From positions 62,001-126,000 of the forward strand of contig NZ_JAPZSC010000016.1 of assembly GCF_027531545.1 (NCBI RefSeq): a stretch of 64,000 bases of DNA, in the 5' to 3' direction. Shown here in pieces: positions 27,097 to 35,916 of this stretch. Within the stretch, counting starts at the first letter, position 1. Each line of letters opens with the position of its first letter. The position numbers and the translations under genes are program-made. Under the pieces are notes generated by a model that worked only from the letters and a program-made list of their open reading frames with translations, was not told the DNA's origin and searched no databases. This DNA is from Silanimonas sp. Its GTDB lineage: Bacteria > Pseudomonadota > Gammaproteobacteria > Xanthomonadales > Xanthomonadaceae.

Positions 27097-28536
27097 ATGC
27101 AGGACAGCAGCAAGGCGTCATCCGACGAGCAGAGGGAGCGGTTGTTCCAGGCCCGCGGCACGGCGCGCGGCATGCAGGCCATCGCCGCGCTGCTGCTGCT
27201 GAATGCCGTGATCGGTCCGCTGTCGTTCTATGTGACCACGGGGGCCCTGAGGCTCAGTCCGGCCCTCGTGGGCGGCGTGGTGGGCGTGGTGGTGCTGGCC
27301 CTCGTGCACCGCGGATCGATCGGCGCTGCGATGCGGGTGTTCATCTGGGGCGGCACGCTGATCCCGATCTGGGGCCTCTACCGCGGCTACGGCCTGCTCG
27401 ACGGCAACCTGTTGTTCCTGCCGGTCGCCGCCATGGGTGCCGGCTTCATGCTGGGCACCCGGCACGCGGTGGCGGTGGGCGTCGTGGCGACGGTTGCCGT
27501 GCTCGGCCTGCTCTGGCTCGAACTCTCGGGGCGGGGCTTCATGCCGCCGCCGATGGACACGCGCATCCCGCACGCCATCAGCGCGATCTTCGCGGTCGTG
27601 CTGGGGGCGATCGTCGGCGCCCGGAGCACGCGCGCGTACCGTGACCAGTACGAGCAGACGCTGGCCCTATCGCGCGGCCTCGAGGCCAACGTCCAGGCCC
27701 GCACGGCCGAGCTCAACGACGCGCTGCGCAACCTGACCCGCGCGCAGGACGAACTGGTGGAATCGGGCACGCTGGCCTCGCTCGGCGCGATGGTGGCGGG
27801 CGTCTCGCACGAACTGAACACGCCGATCGGCAACGCGCTGATGGCGTCGACCACGGTGCACGCAGACCTCGAGGCCCTCGAGCAGCGAATGGCGACGGGC
27901 CAGCTCACGCGCAGCGAGTTCGCCGCATCGCTCGCCCATGCGGTCGAAGCCAGCCGCCTCTGCACGGCATCGATCGAGCGCGCCGCCGAGCTCGTCGCGA
28001 GCTTCAAGCAGGTGGCCGTCGACCGGGCGTCCGAACGGCGGCGCGAGTTCGATCTGGGCGAACTCGTCGAGGACATCCTCGCCACCCTGCGCCCCGGCCT
28101 GAAGACCCAGCCCTGGGTGCTTCGTGCCGACGTGCCCCGGGAGGTCCGCATGGACAGTTTCCCGGGCCCGCTCGGACAGGTGCTCACCAACCTCGTGCAG
28201 AACGCGCTGGTCCATGGCTTCGAAGGTCGCGAGGAGGGCGTCGTGCAGGTCTCGGCGAGCGAAGACGGCGACGCGGTGCGCATCGTGGTGGCCGATGACG
28301 GCATCGGCATGGCGCCGGGCACGCTCGCGCAGATCTTCCATCCGTTCTTCACCACCCGCCTCGGCCGCGGCGGGTCGGGGCTGGGGCTCTCGATCTGCCA
28401 CCGGATCGTCGCGCGCGTGCTCGGCGGCGAACTCAGCGCGCAATCGCGGCCCGGCGAGGGCAGTCGCTTCGAGATCCGGTTGCCCCGGGTGGCTCCCACC
28501 GATCATGCTGGCGCGTCCGAGGGCGGAAAGCGCTGA
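27097..28536 (+). CDS. Orphan sensor histidine kinase
   Basis: 479 aa from the ATG at 27097, which has AGGA eight bases upstream. The N-terminal 175 residues hold five to six hydrophobic spans with no obvious periplasmic sensor domain. A coiled-coil follows (ANVQARTAELNDALRNL), then the HisKA phospho-acceptor VSHELNTPIGNA (His 238). The N-box is NLVQNALVHGF, the G1 box DDGIGMAPGTL and the G2 box GSGLGLSICHRI, all intact. No response regulator lies beside it; the next genes encode an RND pump. The stimulus, perhaps membrane-related, is unknown. Confidence 0.9.
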   Translation: MQDSSKASSDEQRERLFQARGTARGMQAIAALLLLNAVIGPLSFYVTTGALRLSPALVGGVVGVVVLALVHRGSIGAAMRVFIWGGTLIPIWGLYRGYGLLDGNLLFLPVAAMGAGFMLGTRHAVAVGVVATVAVLGLLWLELSGRGFMPPPMDTRIPHAISAIFAVVLGAIVGARSTRAYRDQYEQTLALSRGLEANVQARTAELNDALRNLTRAQDELVESGTLASLGAMVAGVSHELNTPIGNALMASTTVHADLEALEQRMATGQLTRSEFAASLAHAVEASRLCTASIERAAELVASFKQVAVDRASERRREFDLGELVEDILATLRPGLKTQPWVLRADVPREVRMDSFPGPLGQVLTNLVQNALVHGFEGREEGVVQVSASEDGDAVRIVVADDGIGMAPGTLAQIFHPFFTTRLGRGGSGLGLSICHRIVARVLGGELSAQSRPGEGSRFEIRLPRVAPTDHAGASEGGKR

Positions 28537-28664
28537 GTCCAGCGCCTTCGCGCAATGCAGCGTTGCAAGTTTGCTACGGCTGTCGATGCGACGCTGACGG
28601 CCCTTGCGGCATCCTAGCGGGCTACCGCCGACCGTCCAGGCCGGCGTCGATGGAAGGAACGTGC

Positions 28665-29747
28665 ATGAACCTGCGAAGTGGACTGCTGCTGGCCGCGGCC
28701 ATCGGTCTCGTGGCTTGCGGTGGCAATGCGGGGGGCGGCCCGGGCGGCCCGGGCGGCGCCGGCGGCCCACCGGCCGTGGTGACGACGCAGCCCGCGGCGA
28801 TGGTCACCTGGACCGACCGCCTCGACGCGATCGGCACGGCACGCGCCAGCGAGTCCATCGCCATCACTTCGAAGCTGTCCGAACGCGTCGAGCGCGTGCG
28901 CTTCGAGAGTGGGCAGCGCGTCGAAGCCGGGCAGGTGCTGGTGGACCTCGACGTGGGCGGTGACGTCGCCGACCTCGATGCGGCGCGCACCGCCGCGCGG
29001 GAAGCGCAGCGCCAGTTCGACCGGCAGCGCCAGCTGGCCGAGCAGAAGCTCATCCCGACCAGCCAGCTCGATGCCCAGCGCGCCGCGCGCGACGCTGCCC
29101 AGGCCCAGGTGCAGCAGGCAATGGCGCGTGTCTCCGACCGCGCGATCGTGGCGCCGTTCGCCGGCGTGCTCGGCCTGCGGGAAGTCAGCACCGGCCAACT
29201 CCTCGGCCCGGGCACGACGATCACCACGCTGGATGCCATCGACACGATGCAGGTCGATTTCTCGGTGCCGGAAGTGCACCTCGCGAAGCTGAAGGACGGC
29301 CTCGTCGTCGAGGCCCGCAGTGATGCCTGGCGCGGCGAGGTGTTCTTCGGGCGGATCCTGAGCGTCGATTCGCGCATCGATATCGCGACGCGCTCCGTCA
29401 CCGTCCGGGCCGCCGTCGAGAACACCGAAGGCAAGCTGCTGCCCGGCATGCTGCTCACCCTCTCGGTGCTGCAGGCCGAGCGCGAGGCGCTGGTGGTGCC
29501 GGAAATCTCGGTGCAGCAGAACGGCTCCCTGAGCTTCGTCTACCGCGTCGATGCCGAGGGCGTGGCGCAGATGGCGCCGGTCAAGCTCGGCGCCCGCGAG
29601 GCTGGCCGCGTCGAAGTGCTGGAAGGCCTCGCCGCCGGCGACCGCGTGGTGGTGGATGGCACCGTGAAGCTGCGACCGGGCCAGAAGATCCGCGAGGCCG
29701 CGCCGGCCGACGAATCCGCCGCGGACGCGCCTCCGGCGCGCGGCTGA
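28665..29747 (+). CDS. RND efflux periplasmic adaptor lipoprotein
   Basis: Membrane-fusion protein linking an RND pump to an outer-membrane channel. 360 aa; the signal peptide ends in the lipobox LVA-C at residue 18, followed by a very Gly/Pro-rich linker. The barrel-sandwich lipoyl halves flank a short helical hairpin (AAREAQRQFDRQRQLAEQ). VSDRAIVAPFAGVLGLREVSTGQ and the C-terminal VVPEISVQQNG / EVLEGLAAGDRVVV are family hallmarks. AAGGA precedes the ATG. The RND gene starts 11 bases after its stop. No outer-membrane factor is encoded here. Confidence 0.93.
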   Translation: MNLRSGLLLAAAIGLVACGGNAGGGPGGPGGAGGPPAVVTTQPAAMVTWTDRLDAIGTARASESIAITSKLSERVERVRFESGQRVEAGQVLVDLDVGGDVADLDAARTAAREAQRQFDRQRQLAEQKLIPTSQLDAQRAARDAAQAQVQQAMARVSDRAIVAPFAGVLGLREVSTGQLLGPGTTITTLDAIDTMQVDFSVPEVHLAKLKDGLVVEARSDAWRGEVFFGRILSVDSRIDIATRSVTVRAAVENTEGKLLPGMLLTLSVLQAEREALVVPEISVQQNGSLSFVYRVDAEGVAQMAPVKLGAREAGRVEVLEGLAAGDRVVVDGTVKLRPGQKIREAAPADESAADAPPARG

Positions 29748-29758
29748 GGAGACCGACC

Positions 29759-32700
29759 ATGGTGCTCTCCGACCTTTCGATCCGTCGCCCTGTGCTGGCG
29801 ACGGTGATGAGCCTGCTGCTGATCGTGATCGGCCTGATCGCGTTCTCCCAGCTGACGCTCCGCGAGTTGCCGGACATCGATCCGCCGGTCGTCTCGGTGC
29901 AGGTCGACTACCCCGGTGCGTCCGCGGCGGTGGTCGAAAGCCGCATCACGCAGGTGCTCGAGGATGCCGTCGCCGGCATCGAGGGCGTCGACCTGATCGA
30001 GAGCTCCTCGCGCAACGGCCGCTCCGACGTCAGTCTCGAGTTCACGCTGAGCCGTGACATCGAATCCGCCGCGAACGACGTGCGTGACGCCGTCAGCCGC
30101 GTCATCGACCGGCTGCCGGAAGAGGCCGATCCGCCGCAGGTCGCCAAGGTCTCGGCCGACGCCGAGCCGATCATGTTCCTCTACGTCGCTTCGGCCGAGC
30201 GCGACATCCTCGGCTTGACCGACTACGCCGAGCGCTACCTGCTCGATCGCTTCTCCAGCATCTCCGGCGTCGCCAGTGCACGCCTTGGCGGCGGCCAGCG
30301 CTACGCGATGCGGGTGTGGCTGGACCGCACGGCCCTTGCGGCCCGCGGCTTGACCGTCAACGACGTCGAGAGTGCCCTGCGGAGGGAGAACGTCGAACTG
30401 CCGGCCGGCCAGCTGGAATCCTCCACCCGCGACTTCGTGCTGCGCATGTCGCGCGCTTACCAGACCCCCGCGGACTTCTCGGCCCTGGTGCTCGCCAATG
30501 GCCGCGACGGCACGCCGGTGCGCCTCGGCGACGTCGCGCGCGTCGATCGCGAGGCCGCCGAACGCCGGGCGTGGTTCCGCGGCAACGGCGAACCGCAGGT
30601 CGGCTTCCAGATCATCAAGACGTCGACCGCCAACTCGATCGACGTGGCCCGCGCCGTCCGCGCGGAGCTCGATGCGATCAACGCGACGCTGCCGCCCGAC
30701 ATCTCGATGGGCGTCGCCTTCGACTCGACGCAGTTCATCGAGGTGTCGGTCTTCCAGGTGTGGAAGACGCTCGGCGAGGCCCTGGTGCTGGTGCTGATCG
30801 TGATCTGGCTGTTCCTCGGCAGCGTGCGCGCGGCCCTCGTCCCGGCCGTGACCCTGCCGGTGTGCCTGACCGCGGCCTTCATCGCCCTGTGGGCCTTCGG
30901 CTTCTCGATCAACCTGCTTACGCTGCTGGCGATCGTGCTGTCGATCGGACTCGTCGTCGACGACGCCATCGTGGTGCTGGAGAACTGCCAGCGTCGCGTG
31001 GACCTTGGCGAACCGCGCCTCGTCGCCGCGCGCCGTGGCACGCGCCAGGTGGCGTTCGCGGTGATCGCGACGACCGCCGTGCTGATCGCGGTGTTCGTTC
31101 CGGTCGCTTTCCTCGAAGGCAACAACGGGCGACTGTTCCGCGAGCTGGCGGTGGCGCTGGCCGGTGCGATCGCGATTTCGGCCTTCGTCGCCCTGACCCT
31201 GACGCCCATGATGTGCTCGCTGCTGCTCGAGCCGCATCGCCCCGAGTCCGGCACCTTCGCGGCGAAGGTCGATGGCGTGCTGTCCCGCGTCACGGCCGCC
31301 TACCGGCGTTCGCTGGAGCGCCATGTCGGCCGCACCGGCGTCTTCGCGGCCATTGTCGTCGCGGCGATGGGGCTCAGCGTGCTGCTGTTCCGCATCGTGC
31401 CGAGTGAGCTGGCGCCGCCGGAGGACCGCGGTTCCTTCTTCGTCTCGGTGGCTGGCCCGGAGGGTGCAGGCTTCGACTACACGGTGAAGCAGATGCAGCA
31501 GGTCGAATCGATCCTGCTCGACAACGCCAAGGAAGAGGGTGCGATCCACCGCGTCATCGCCCGCGTGCCGGGTGGCTTCGGCGGCGGCCAGCAGGACATG
31601 CACACCGGCAACGCGATCGTCCTCATGAAGCTCTGGGACGAACGCGACGTGACCACCAACGACGTGGTCAACGACCTCCGGGGCCAGTTGGCCGCGGTGC
31701 CGGGCGTCGTCGCGCGGCCGATCGCCCGTTCGGGCCTGACGCGTTCGCGCGGCGGCCAGCAGTTCCAGGTCGTCCTCGGCGGCCCCGACTACGGCGAACT
31801 GGCGCAATGGCGCGACGCGCTGCTCAAGGAGATGGAGTCGAACCCGCAGATGTTCGGCGCCGACTCGGACTACAAGGAAACGCGCCCGCAGCTGCGCATC
31901 GACATCAACCGCGAGCGCGCCGCCGCGCTCGGCGTCTCGGTGCAGGATGTCGGCCGCACGTTGGAGACGATGATGGGCTCGCGCCGCGTCGGCACCTATG
32001 TCGATGGCGGCGAGGAATACGACGTGATCCTGCAGGCGCAGTCGGACGACCGCGCCACGCCGCAGGACCTCGATGGCCTCTACGTCCGGTCCTCGGCTGG
32101 CCAACTGATCCCGATGGCGTCGCTGGTGACTTTCCGCGAACTGGCCGAGCCGGGCAGCCTGAACCGCTTCAACCGCCTGCGTGCCATCACCATCTCCGCT
32201 TCGCTCGCCCCCGGCTACACGCTGGGCGAAGCGACCACCTGGGTGGAGGACGCCGCCGCCCGCGTGTTGCCACCGAACGCCCAGCTCGGCTGGAAGGGTG
32301 AAGCCCGCGAGGCCCAGCAAAGCAGCGCGGCCATCCTGTTCGCCTTCGCGATGGCCCTGCTGATCGTCTATCTGGTGCTCGCGGCGCAGTTCGAGAGCTT
32401 CGCCCATCCCTTCGTGATCATGCTCACCGTGCCGCTGGCGGTGCTCGGTGCGTTGTTCGGGCTCTGGAGCATGCACCTGCTGTCCTTGGTCGGGCTCTGG
32501 GGCCCCGGGGCGAGCATCAACCTGTTCAGCCAGATCGGTCTGATCATGCTGGTCGGTCTTGCGGCGAAGAACGGCATCCTGATCGTCGAGTTCGCCAATC
32601 AGCTGCGCGACGAGGGACGCAACGTTCGCGAGGCCGTGATCGAGGCATCGTCGATCCGCCTTCGCCCGATCCTGATGACCTCGATCGCGACCGTCGCCGG

Positions 32701-32926
32701 CGCCTTGCCGCTGATGTTCGGCGGCGGCGCCGGTTCCGCGTCGCGCAACGCCATCGGCATCGTGATCGTGTTCGGCGTCGCGCTGTCGACCTTCCTCACG
32801 CTGTACGTGATCCCGGCGCTCTACCAGCGCGTGGCGCCCTACACCACGGCGCCGGAAGCCCGTGGCCGTGAACTCGACCGCCTCGAAACCCTGCATGTCG
32901 ACGTCGACGGCGAGGCCAAGGCGTGA
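29759..32926 (+). CDS. RND efflux transporter permease (HAE1/AcrB-like)
   Basis: A 1055-aa inner-membrane proton-driven pump. It has the RND layout: TM1 near residues 10-30, a large porter domain, TM2-6, a second porter domain, and TM8-12. SIGLVVDDAIVVLENCQ has the two TM4 aspartates of the proton relay and LVGLAAKNGILIVEFANQ has the TM10 lysine. Hence it should be active. GAGGAG lies upstream of the ATG. Drug, dye or detergent export is plausible; the substrate is not predictable. The 3' end overlaps the next gene's GTG by four bases. Confidence 0.95.
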   Translation: MVLSDLSIRRPVLATVMSLLLIVIGLIAFSQLTLRELPDIDPPVVSVQVDYPGASAAVVESRITQVLEDAVAGIEGVDLIESSSRNGRSDVSLEFTLSRDIESAANDVRDAVSRVIDRLPEEADPPQVAKVSADAEPIMFLYVASAERDILGLTDYAERYLLDRFSSISGVASARLGGGQRYAMRVWLDRTALAARGLTVNDVESALRRENVELPAGQLESSTRDFVLRMSRAYQTPADFSALVLANGRDGTPVRLGDVARVDREAAERRAWFRGNGEPQVGFQIIKTSTANSIDVARAVRAELDAINATLPPDISMGVAFDSTQFIEVSVFQVWKTLGEALVLVLIVIWLFLGSVRAALVPAVTLPVCLTAAFIALWAFGFSINLLTLLAIVLSIGLVVDDAIVVLENCQRRVDLGEPRLVAARRGTRQVAFAVIATTAVLIAVFVPVAFLEGNNGRLFRELAVALAGAIAISAFVALTLTPMMCSLLLEPHRPESGTFAAKVDGVLSRVTAAYRRSLERHVGRTGVFAAIVVAAMGLSVLLFRIVPSELAPPEDRGSFFVSVAGPEGAGFDYTVKQMQQVESILLDNAKEEGAIHRVIARVPGGFGGGQQDMHTGNAIVLMKLWDERDVTTNDVVNDLRGQLAAVPGVVARPIARSGLTRSRGGQQFQVVLGGPDYGELAQWRDALLKEMESNPQMFGADSDYKETRPQLRIDINRERAAALGVSVQDVGRTLETMMGSRRVGTYVDGGEEYDVILQAQSDDRATPQDLDGLYVRSSAGQLIPMASLVTFRELAEPGSLNRFNRLRAITISASLAPGYTLGEATTWVEDAAARVLPPNAQLGWKGEAREAQQSSAAILFAFAMALLIVYLVLAAQFESFAHPFVIMLTVPLAVLGALFGLWSMHLLSLVGLWGPGASINLFSQIGLIMLVGLAAKNGILIVEFANQLRDEGRNVREAVIEASSIRLRPILMTSIATVAGALPLMFGGGAGSASRNAIGIVIVFGVALSTFLTLYVIPALYQRVAPYTTAPEARGRELDRLETLHVDVDGEAKA

Positions 32927-33759
32927 ACCGTCCGCCGCGCGCGCCGTGGCCCGGTCGCCGTTCGCCGCCCGAGCGGGCGGAGCGGGCTGATCGGCCGGAG
33001 GACGCCGCGCGCCCGCGTCCGCCGCGCAACGACGACGAGGTGCGACTGTTCGGCTTGAATGCCGTGATGGCCGCGTTCGCCGCGCGTCCCGGTGACTTGC
33101 GCAAGCTCTGGCTGCTGGCGGAGCGGATGGGCGAACTGCGCGACGTGATGGCGTGGTGCGTGGCGAACCGCCGCGGCTACACCGTCGTCGACGCCGACGA
33201 ACTGGCCAAGGTCGCCGGCACGCAGCACCACGAGGGCGTGGTGATGGCGATGCGCCGTCCCGACGAGCTCGGGCTCTCGACCTTCCTGCGCGACCTTCCG
33301 GCGGGCCCCTGCCAGCTGCTGTGGTTGGACGGCGTCGGCAATCCGCACAACTTCGGCGCGATCCTGCGTTCGGCCGCGCATTTCGGCGTCGCCGCGGTGC
33401 TGCTTCCCAAGGACTCGCCGCTGGCCCTTTCCGGCGCCGCGGTGCGCGTGGCCGAGGGTGGTGCGGAAGCGGTGCCCATCGTCCGCTTGGGCCGCAGCGA
33501 CAACGCCACGCAGCAGTTGCAGGGCCTGGGCTTCCAGCTGCTGGCCACCGTGGTGCGCGGTGGCGACGACCTCTACGCCTTGCCGCTGCCGCCCCGCTGC
33601 GTTTGGGTGCTGGGTGCGGAAGGCGAAGGCCTCGACCTCGCCTTGGCGGCCGCCTGTTCACGCAAGGTGGGCATTCCCGGCAGCGGCCGCGTGGAAAGCC
33701 TGAACGTCGCCTCCGCGACGGCCGTGCTGCTGGCCGAATGGTGCCGCCAGCGGCGTTGA
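32923..33759 (+). CDS. TrmH/SpoU-family RNA 2'-O-methyltransferase
   Basis: Knotted SPOUT methylase, 278 aa starting at the GTG that overlaps the permease stop (GTGA). A 35-residue Arg/Pro-rich lead precedes the substrate-binding domain (LFGLNAVMAAF). The three SPOUT motifs are present: NPHNFGAILRSAAHFG, VLGAEGEGL, and IPGSGRVESLNVASATAV. The target is probably ribose in 23S rRNA or a tRNA, by analogy with RlmB and TrmH; RlmB itself is usually shorter, so I give no symbol. Coupling to an efflux gene seems positional. Confidence 0.9.
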   Translation: MNRPPRAPWPGRRSPPERAERADRPEDAARPRPPRNDDEVRLFGLNAVMAAFAARPGDLRKLWLLAERMGELRDVMAWCVANRRGYTVVDADELAKVAGTQHHEGVVMAMRRPDELGLSTFLRDLPAGPCQLLWLDGVGNPHNFGAILRSAAHFGVAAVLLPKDSPLALSGAAVRVAEGGAEAVPIVRLGRSDNATQQLQGLGFQLLATVVRGGDDLYALPLPPRCVWVLGAEGEGLDLALAAACSRKVGIPGSGRVESLNVASATAVLLAEWCRQRR

Positions 33760-33811
33760 GGCTTGGGCATACTGCGGGCCGTTCGCCGTCCACGGCTCTG
33801 GCCCCGCCCCC

Positions 33812-35041
33812 ATGACCGCCCTGATCCGCCTCGTCCTGCTGTGCCTGCTGCTTGCTTCGCCGCTGCACGCCGCCGAGCGCACGCGTTACGACATCGACTA
33901 CCGCGTCGCCTTCGTGCCGGCACAGGGCGTGGCCGACGTCGCGATGACGCACACCCCCGGTAGCGGCCGCGCGACCCACCTTGAAGTGCGCTTCGACCCG
34001 TCGCGCTACTCGCAGGTGCGCGCCCAGGGCGGCACCTTGAGGAACACCGGCGACCGCTGGACGTGGGTGCCCGATCCGCGCCGTGCCTCGACGCTGCGCT
34101 GGCGCTACAAGGTCGACCACCAGCGCCGCGGCGGCGGCTACGACGCCCGCCTCACGCGCGACTGGGTCATCGTCCGCGGCGACGACCTCGTCCCCTCGAT
34201 GTCGGTGCGCACCACTTCGGGCTCCGATTCGTCCGCGCGGCTGTTCTTCGACCTGCCGCCGGGCTGGACCAACGTGGACACGCCCTTCGTGCACACGCGC
34301 GACCGCAAGGGCTTCGTGGTGGTGAATGCCGAGCGCCGCTTCGACCGTCCGGTGGGCTGGATGATCGCCGGCTCCGTCGGCACGCGCCGCGAGTTCATCG
34401 ACGGCATGGAAGTGAGCATCGCCGGCCCGGTGGGCGATCCCGTGCGCCGCAACGACGCGCTGGCCTTCCTCAACCTCGTGGCGCCGGAAATGCGCGCTGC
34501 CTTCGGCGACCTGCCCTCGAAGATCCTGATCGTCAGCGCCGGCGATCCGATGTGGCGTGGCGGTCTCTCCGGCCCGCGCTCGCTTTACCTGCACGCCGAC
34601 CGGCCGTTGATCAGCGAGAACGGCACGTCCACGCTGGTGCATGAACTCGTCCACCTCGTCACCCGCATCCGCGGCGCCGAAGGCGACGACTGGATCGCCG
34701 AGGGTAGCGCCGAGTTCTACTCGATCACGCTGCTCAACCGCGCGGGCCTGCTCAGCGACCAGCGCCGCGACCGCGCGTTCGAGTGGATGCAGAACCACGG
34801 CCGCAATGTGCGCACGCTCACCGGCGTGCGCAGCTGGGGGCCGCAGACCGCGCGCGCCGTCGGCCTGTTCCGCGAGCTCGACCGTGAGATCCGCCGTGCG
34901 ACCAACGACGACAAATCACTCGACGATGTCATGCACCAGCTCGTCGATGTCCGCGAGGTGTCGCGCGAAGACCTCGCGGCCGCGGTCGAGGACGTGATGG
35001 GCCGTCCGTCGCGGGTGCTCGACACGCCGCTGCTGCGCTGA
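33812..35041 (+). CDS. Secreted gluzincin-like HEXXH protein of unknown function
   Basis: 409 aa with a Sec signal peptide (cleavage near SPLHA). An N-terminal beta-rich domain of about 200 residues precedes a catalytic-type helix STLVHELVHLV (HEXXH at 277-281). Fifteen residues on comes WIAEGSAEFYS, whose Glu297 matches the third zinc ligand of M1/M61 peptidases (xxEGxxxY/F). This layout, a beta domain then HEXXH...EG, resembles M61 glycyl-aminopeptidase-like proteins but is divergent. Likely a periplasmic or extracellular metallopeptidase; activity is inferred. CATACT at 33767-33772 may be the -10 box. Confidence 0.75.
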   Translation: MTALIRLVLLCLLLASPLHAAERTRYDIDYRVAFVPAQGVADVAMTHTPGSGRATHLEVRFDPSRYSQVRAQGGTLRNTGDRWTWVPDPRRASTLRWRYKVDHQRRGGGYDARLTRDWVIVRGDDLVPSMSVRTTSGSDSSARLFFDLPPGWTNVDTPFVHTRDRKGFVVVNAERRFDRPVGWMIAGSVGTRREFIDGMEVSIAGPVGDPVRRNDALAFLNLVAPEMRAAFGDLPSKILIVSAGDPMWRGGLSGPRSLYLHADRPLISENGTSTLVHELVHLVTRIRGAEGDDWIAEGSAEFYSITLLNRAGLLSDQRRDRAFEWMQNHGRNVRTLTGVRSWGPQTARAVGLFRELDREIRRATNDDKSLDDVMHQLVDVREVSREDLAAAVEDVMGRPSRVLDTPLLR

Positions 35042-35049
35042 CACTGGGC

Positions 35050-35901
35050 ATGGTCCCCTCGGTCGCCTTCGAGGCCTGGGACGGTTGGGGCGCGTGGCAG
35101 GCGACACGGACCGCTGAGGACGAACGCTTCAACGAGGCCTACCGGACGCGCTTGGCCGCGGTGAGGAAGGCGCGCGAAGGGGGCTTCGAGGCGCGCTGCA
35201 GCGCCTGCGGTCGTGTCGGACGGTTCCGCATCGATCCGATGGTGAAGGTCGATGACGAAACCCATCGCGAGAAGCTCGTTTGCCCGAGCTGCCGGCTGCC
35301 CGGACGGAATCGTGCCGCTCTGGCCGTCCTCGACCACGAGGGACTGGGGCCCGAGGCCGCCGTCTACGCGACGGAGCACGGTACACCGCTGATTCCGCGT
35401 TTGCGCCAGCGGGCCCGCCACGTGGCCACCAGTGAGTTTCATCCCGAGCGCCGTCCGCGGTTGCGGCGCCTGCGCCAGTGGATCCGCCATGGCGCGACGG
35501 CGCACGAGGACCTTCGTGCCCTGTCGTTTCCCGATGCGGCATGGGATGGCGTGGTATGCCTCGATGTGTTCGAGCACATCCACGAGGTCGACGCGGCATT
35601 CGCTGAATGCGCGCGCGTGTTGCGGCCCGGTGGCGTATTGGTGGCGACTGCGCCCTTCGACGAGAACGCCGAGGCGGACCGCCGCCTCGCGACGCTGGGC
35701 AAGGACGACGTCCTCGAGTGGTGGGGCCCCGAGGAGTGGCACGCCGACCCGCTAGGCGGGCGGGTGCCGTGCTTCCATCGCTTCGGCTGGGCGGTGCTGG
35801 CTCGCCTGCGCGCGGCCGGCTTCCGCGAGGCGCAGTTGTGCCGTGTCGACGCACCGGGTGAGGCCCTGTTCGGCCTCTGGGTGATCCGCGCGCGGCGCTG
35901 A
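35050..35901 (+). CDS. Zinc-ribbon-containing SAM methyltransferase-like protein
   Basis: 283 aa. Cys50, Cys53, Cys78 and Cys81 (CSAC...CPSC) form a four-cysteine zinc-ribbon-like unit at the N-terminus. The C-terminal half has class I methyltransferase features: DGVVCLDVFEHIHEVDAAF (motif IV-like), then ARVLRPGGVLVATAPF (motif V/VI-like). The Gly-rich SAM loop (motif I) is not recognisable; its place is taken by YATEHGTPLI. Such degenerate members occur near cell-surface sugar genes in other bacteria, but no such genes are seen here. It follows the HEXXH gene by eight bases, so the two may be one operon. Confidence 0.72.
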   Translation: MVPSVAFEAWDGWGAWQATRTAEDERFNEAYRTRLAAVRKAREGGFEARCSACGRVGRFRIDPMVKVDDETHREKLVCPSCRLPGRNRAALAVLDHEGLGPEAAVYATEHGTPLIPRLRQRARHVATSEFHPERRPRLRRLRQWIRHGATAHEDLRALSFPDAAWDGVVCLDVFEHIHEVDAAFAECARVLRPGGVLVATAPFDENAEADRRLATLGKDDVLEWWGPEEWHADPLGGRVPCFHRFGWAVLARLRAAGFREAQLCRVDAPGEALFGLWVIRARR

Positions 35902-35916
35902 GGCCGCGCGCTTCAT

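Noticed and set aside
29540-34798. A 1752-codon open frame on the minus strand
   Set aside because: It runs antisense to the RND, TrmH and HEXXH genes, all of which have clear motifs. It is Arg/His/Gln/Asp-rich with no domain. Long antisense frames are expected at 70% GC.
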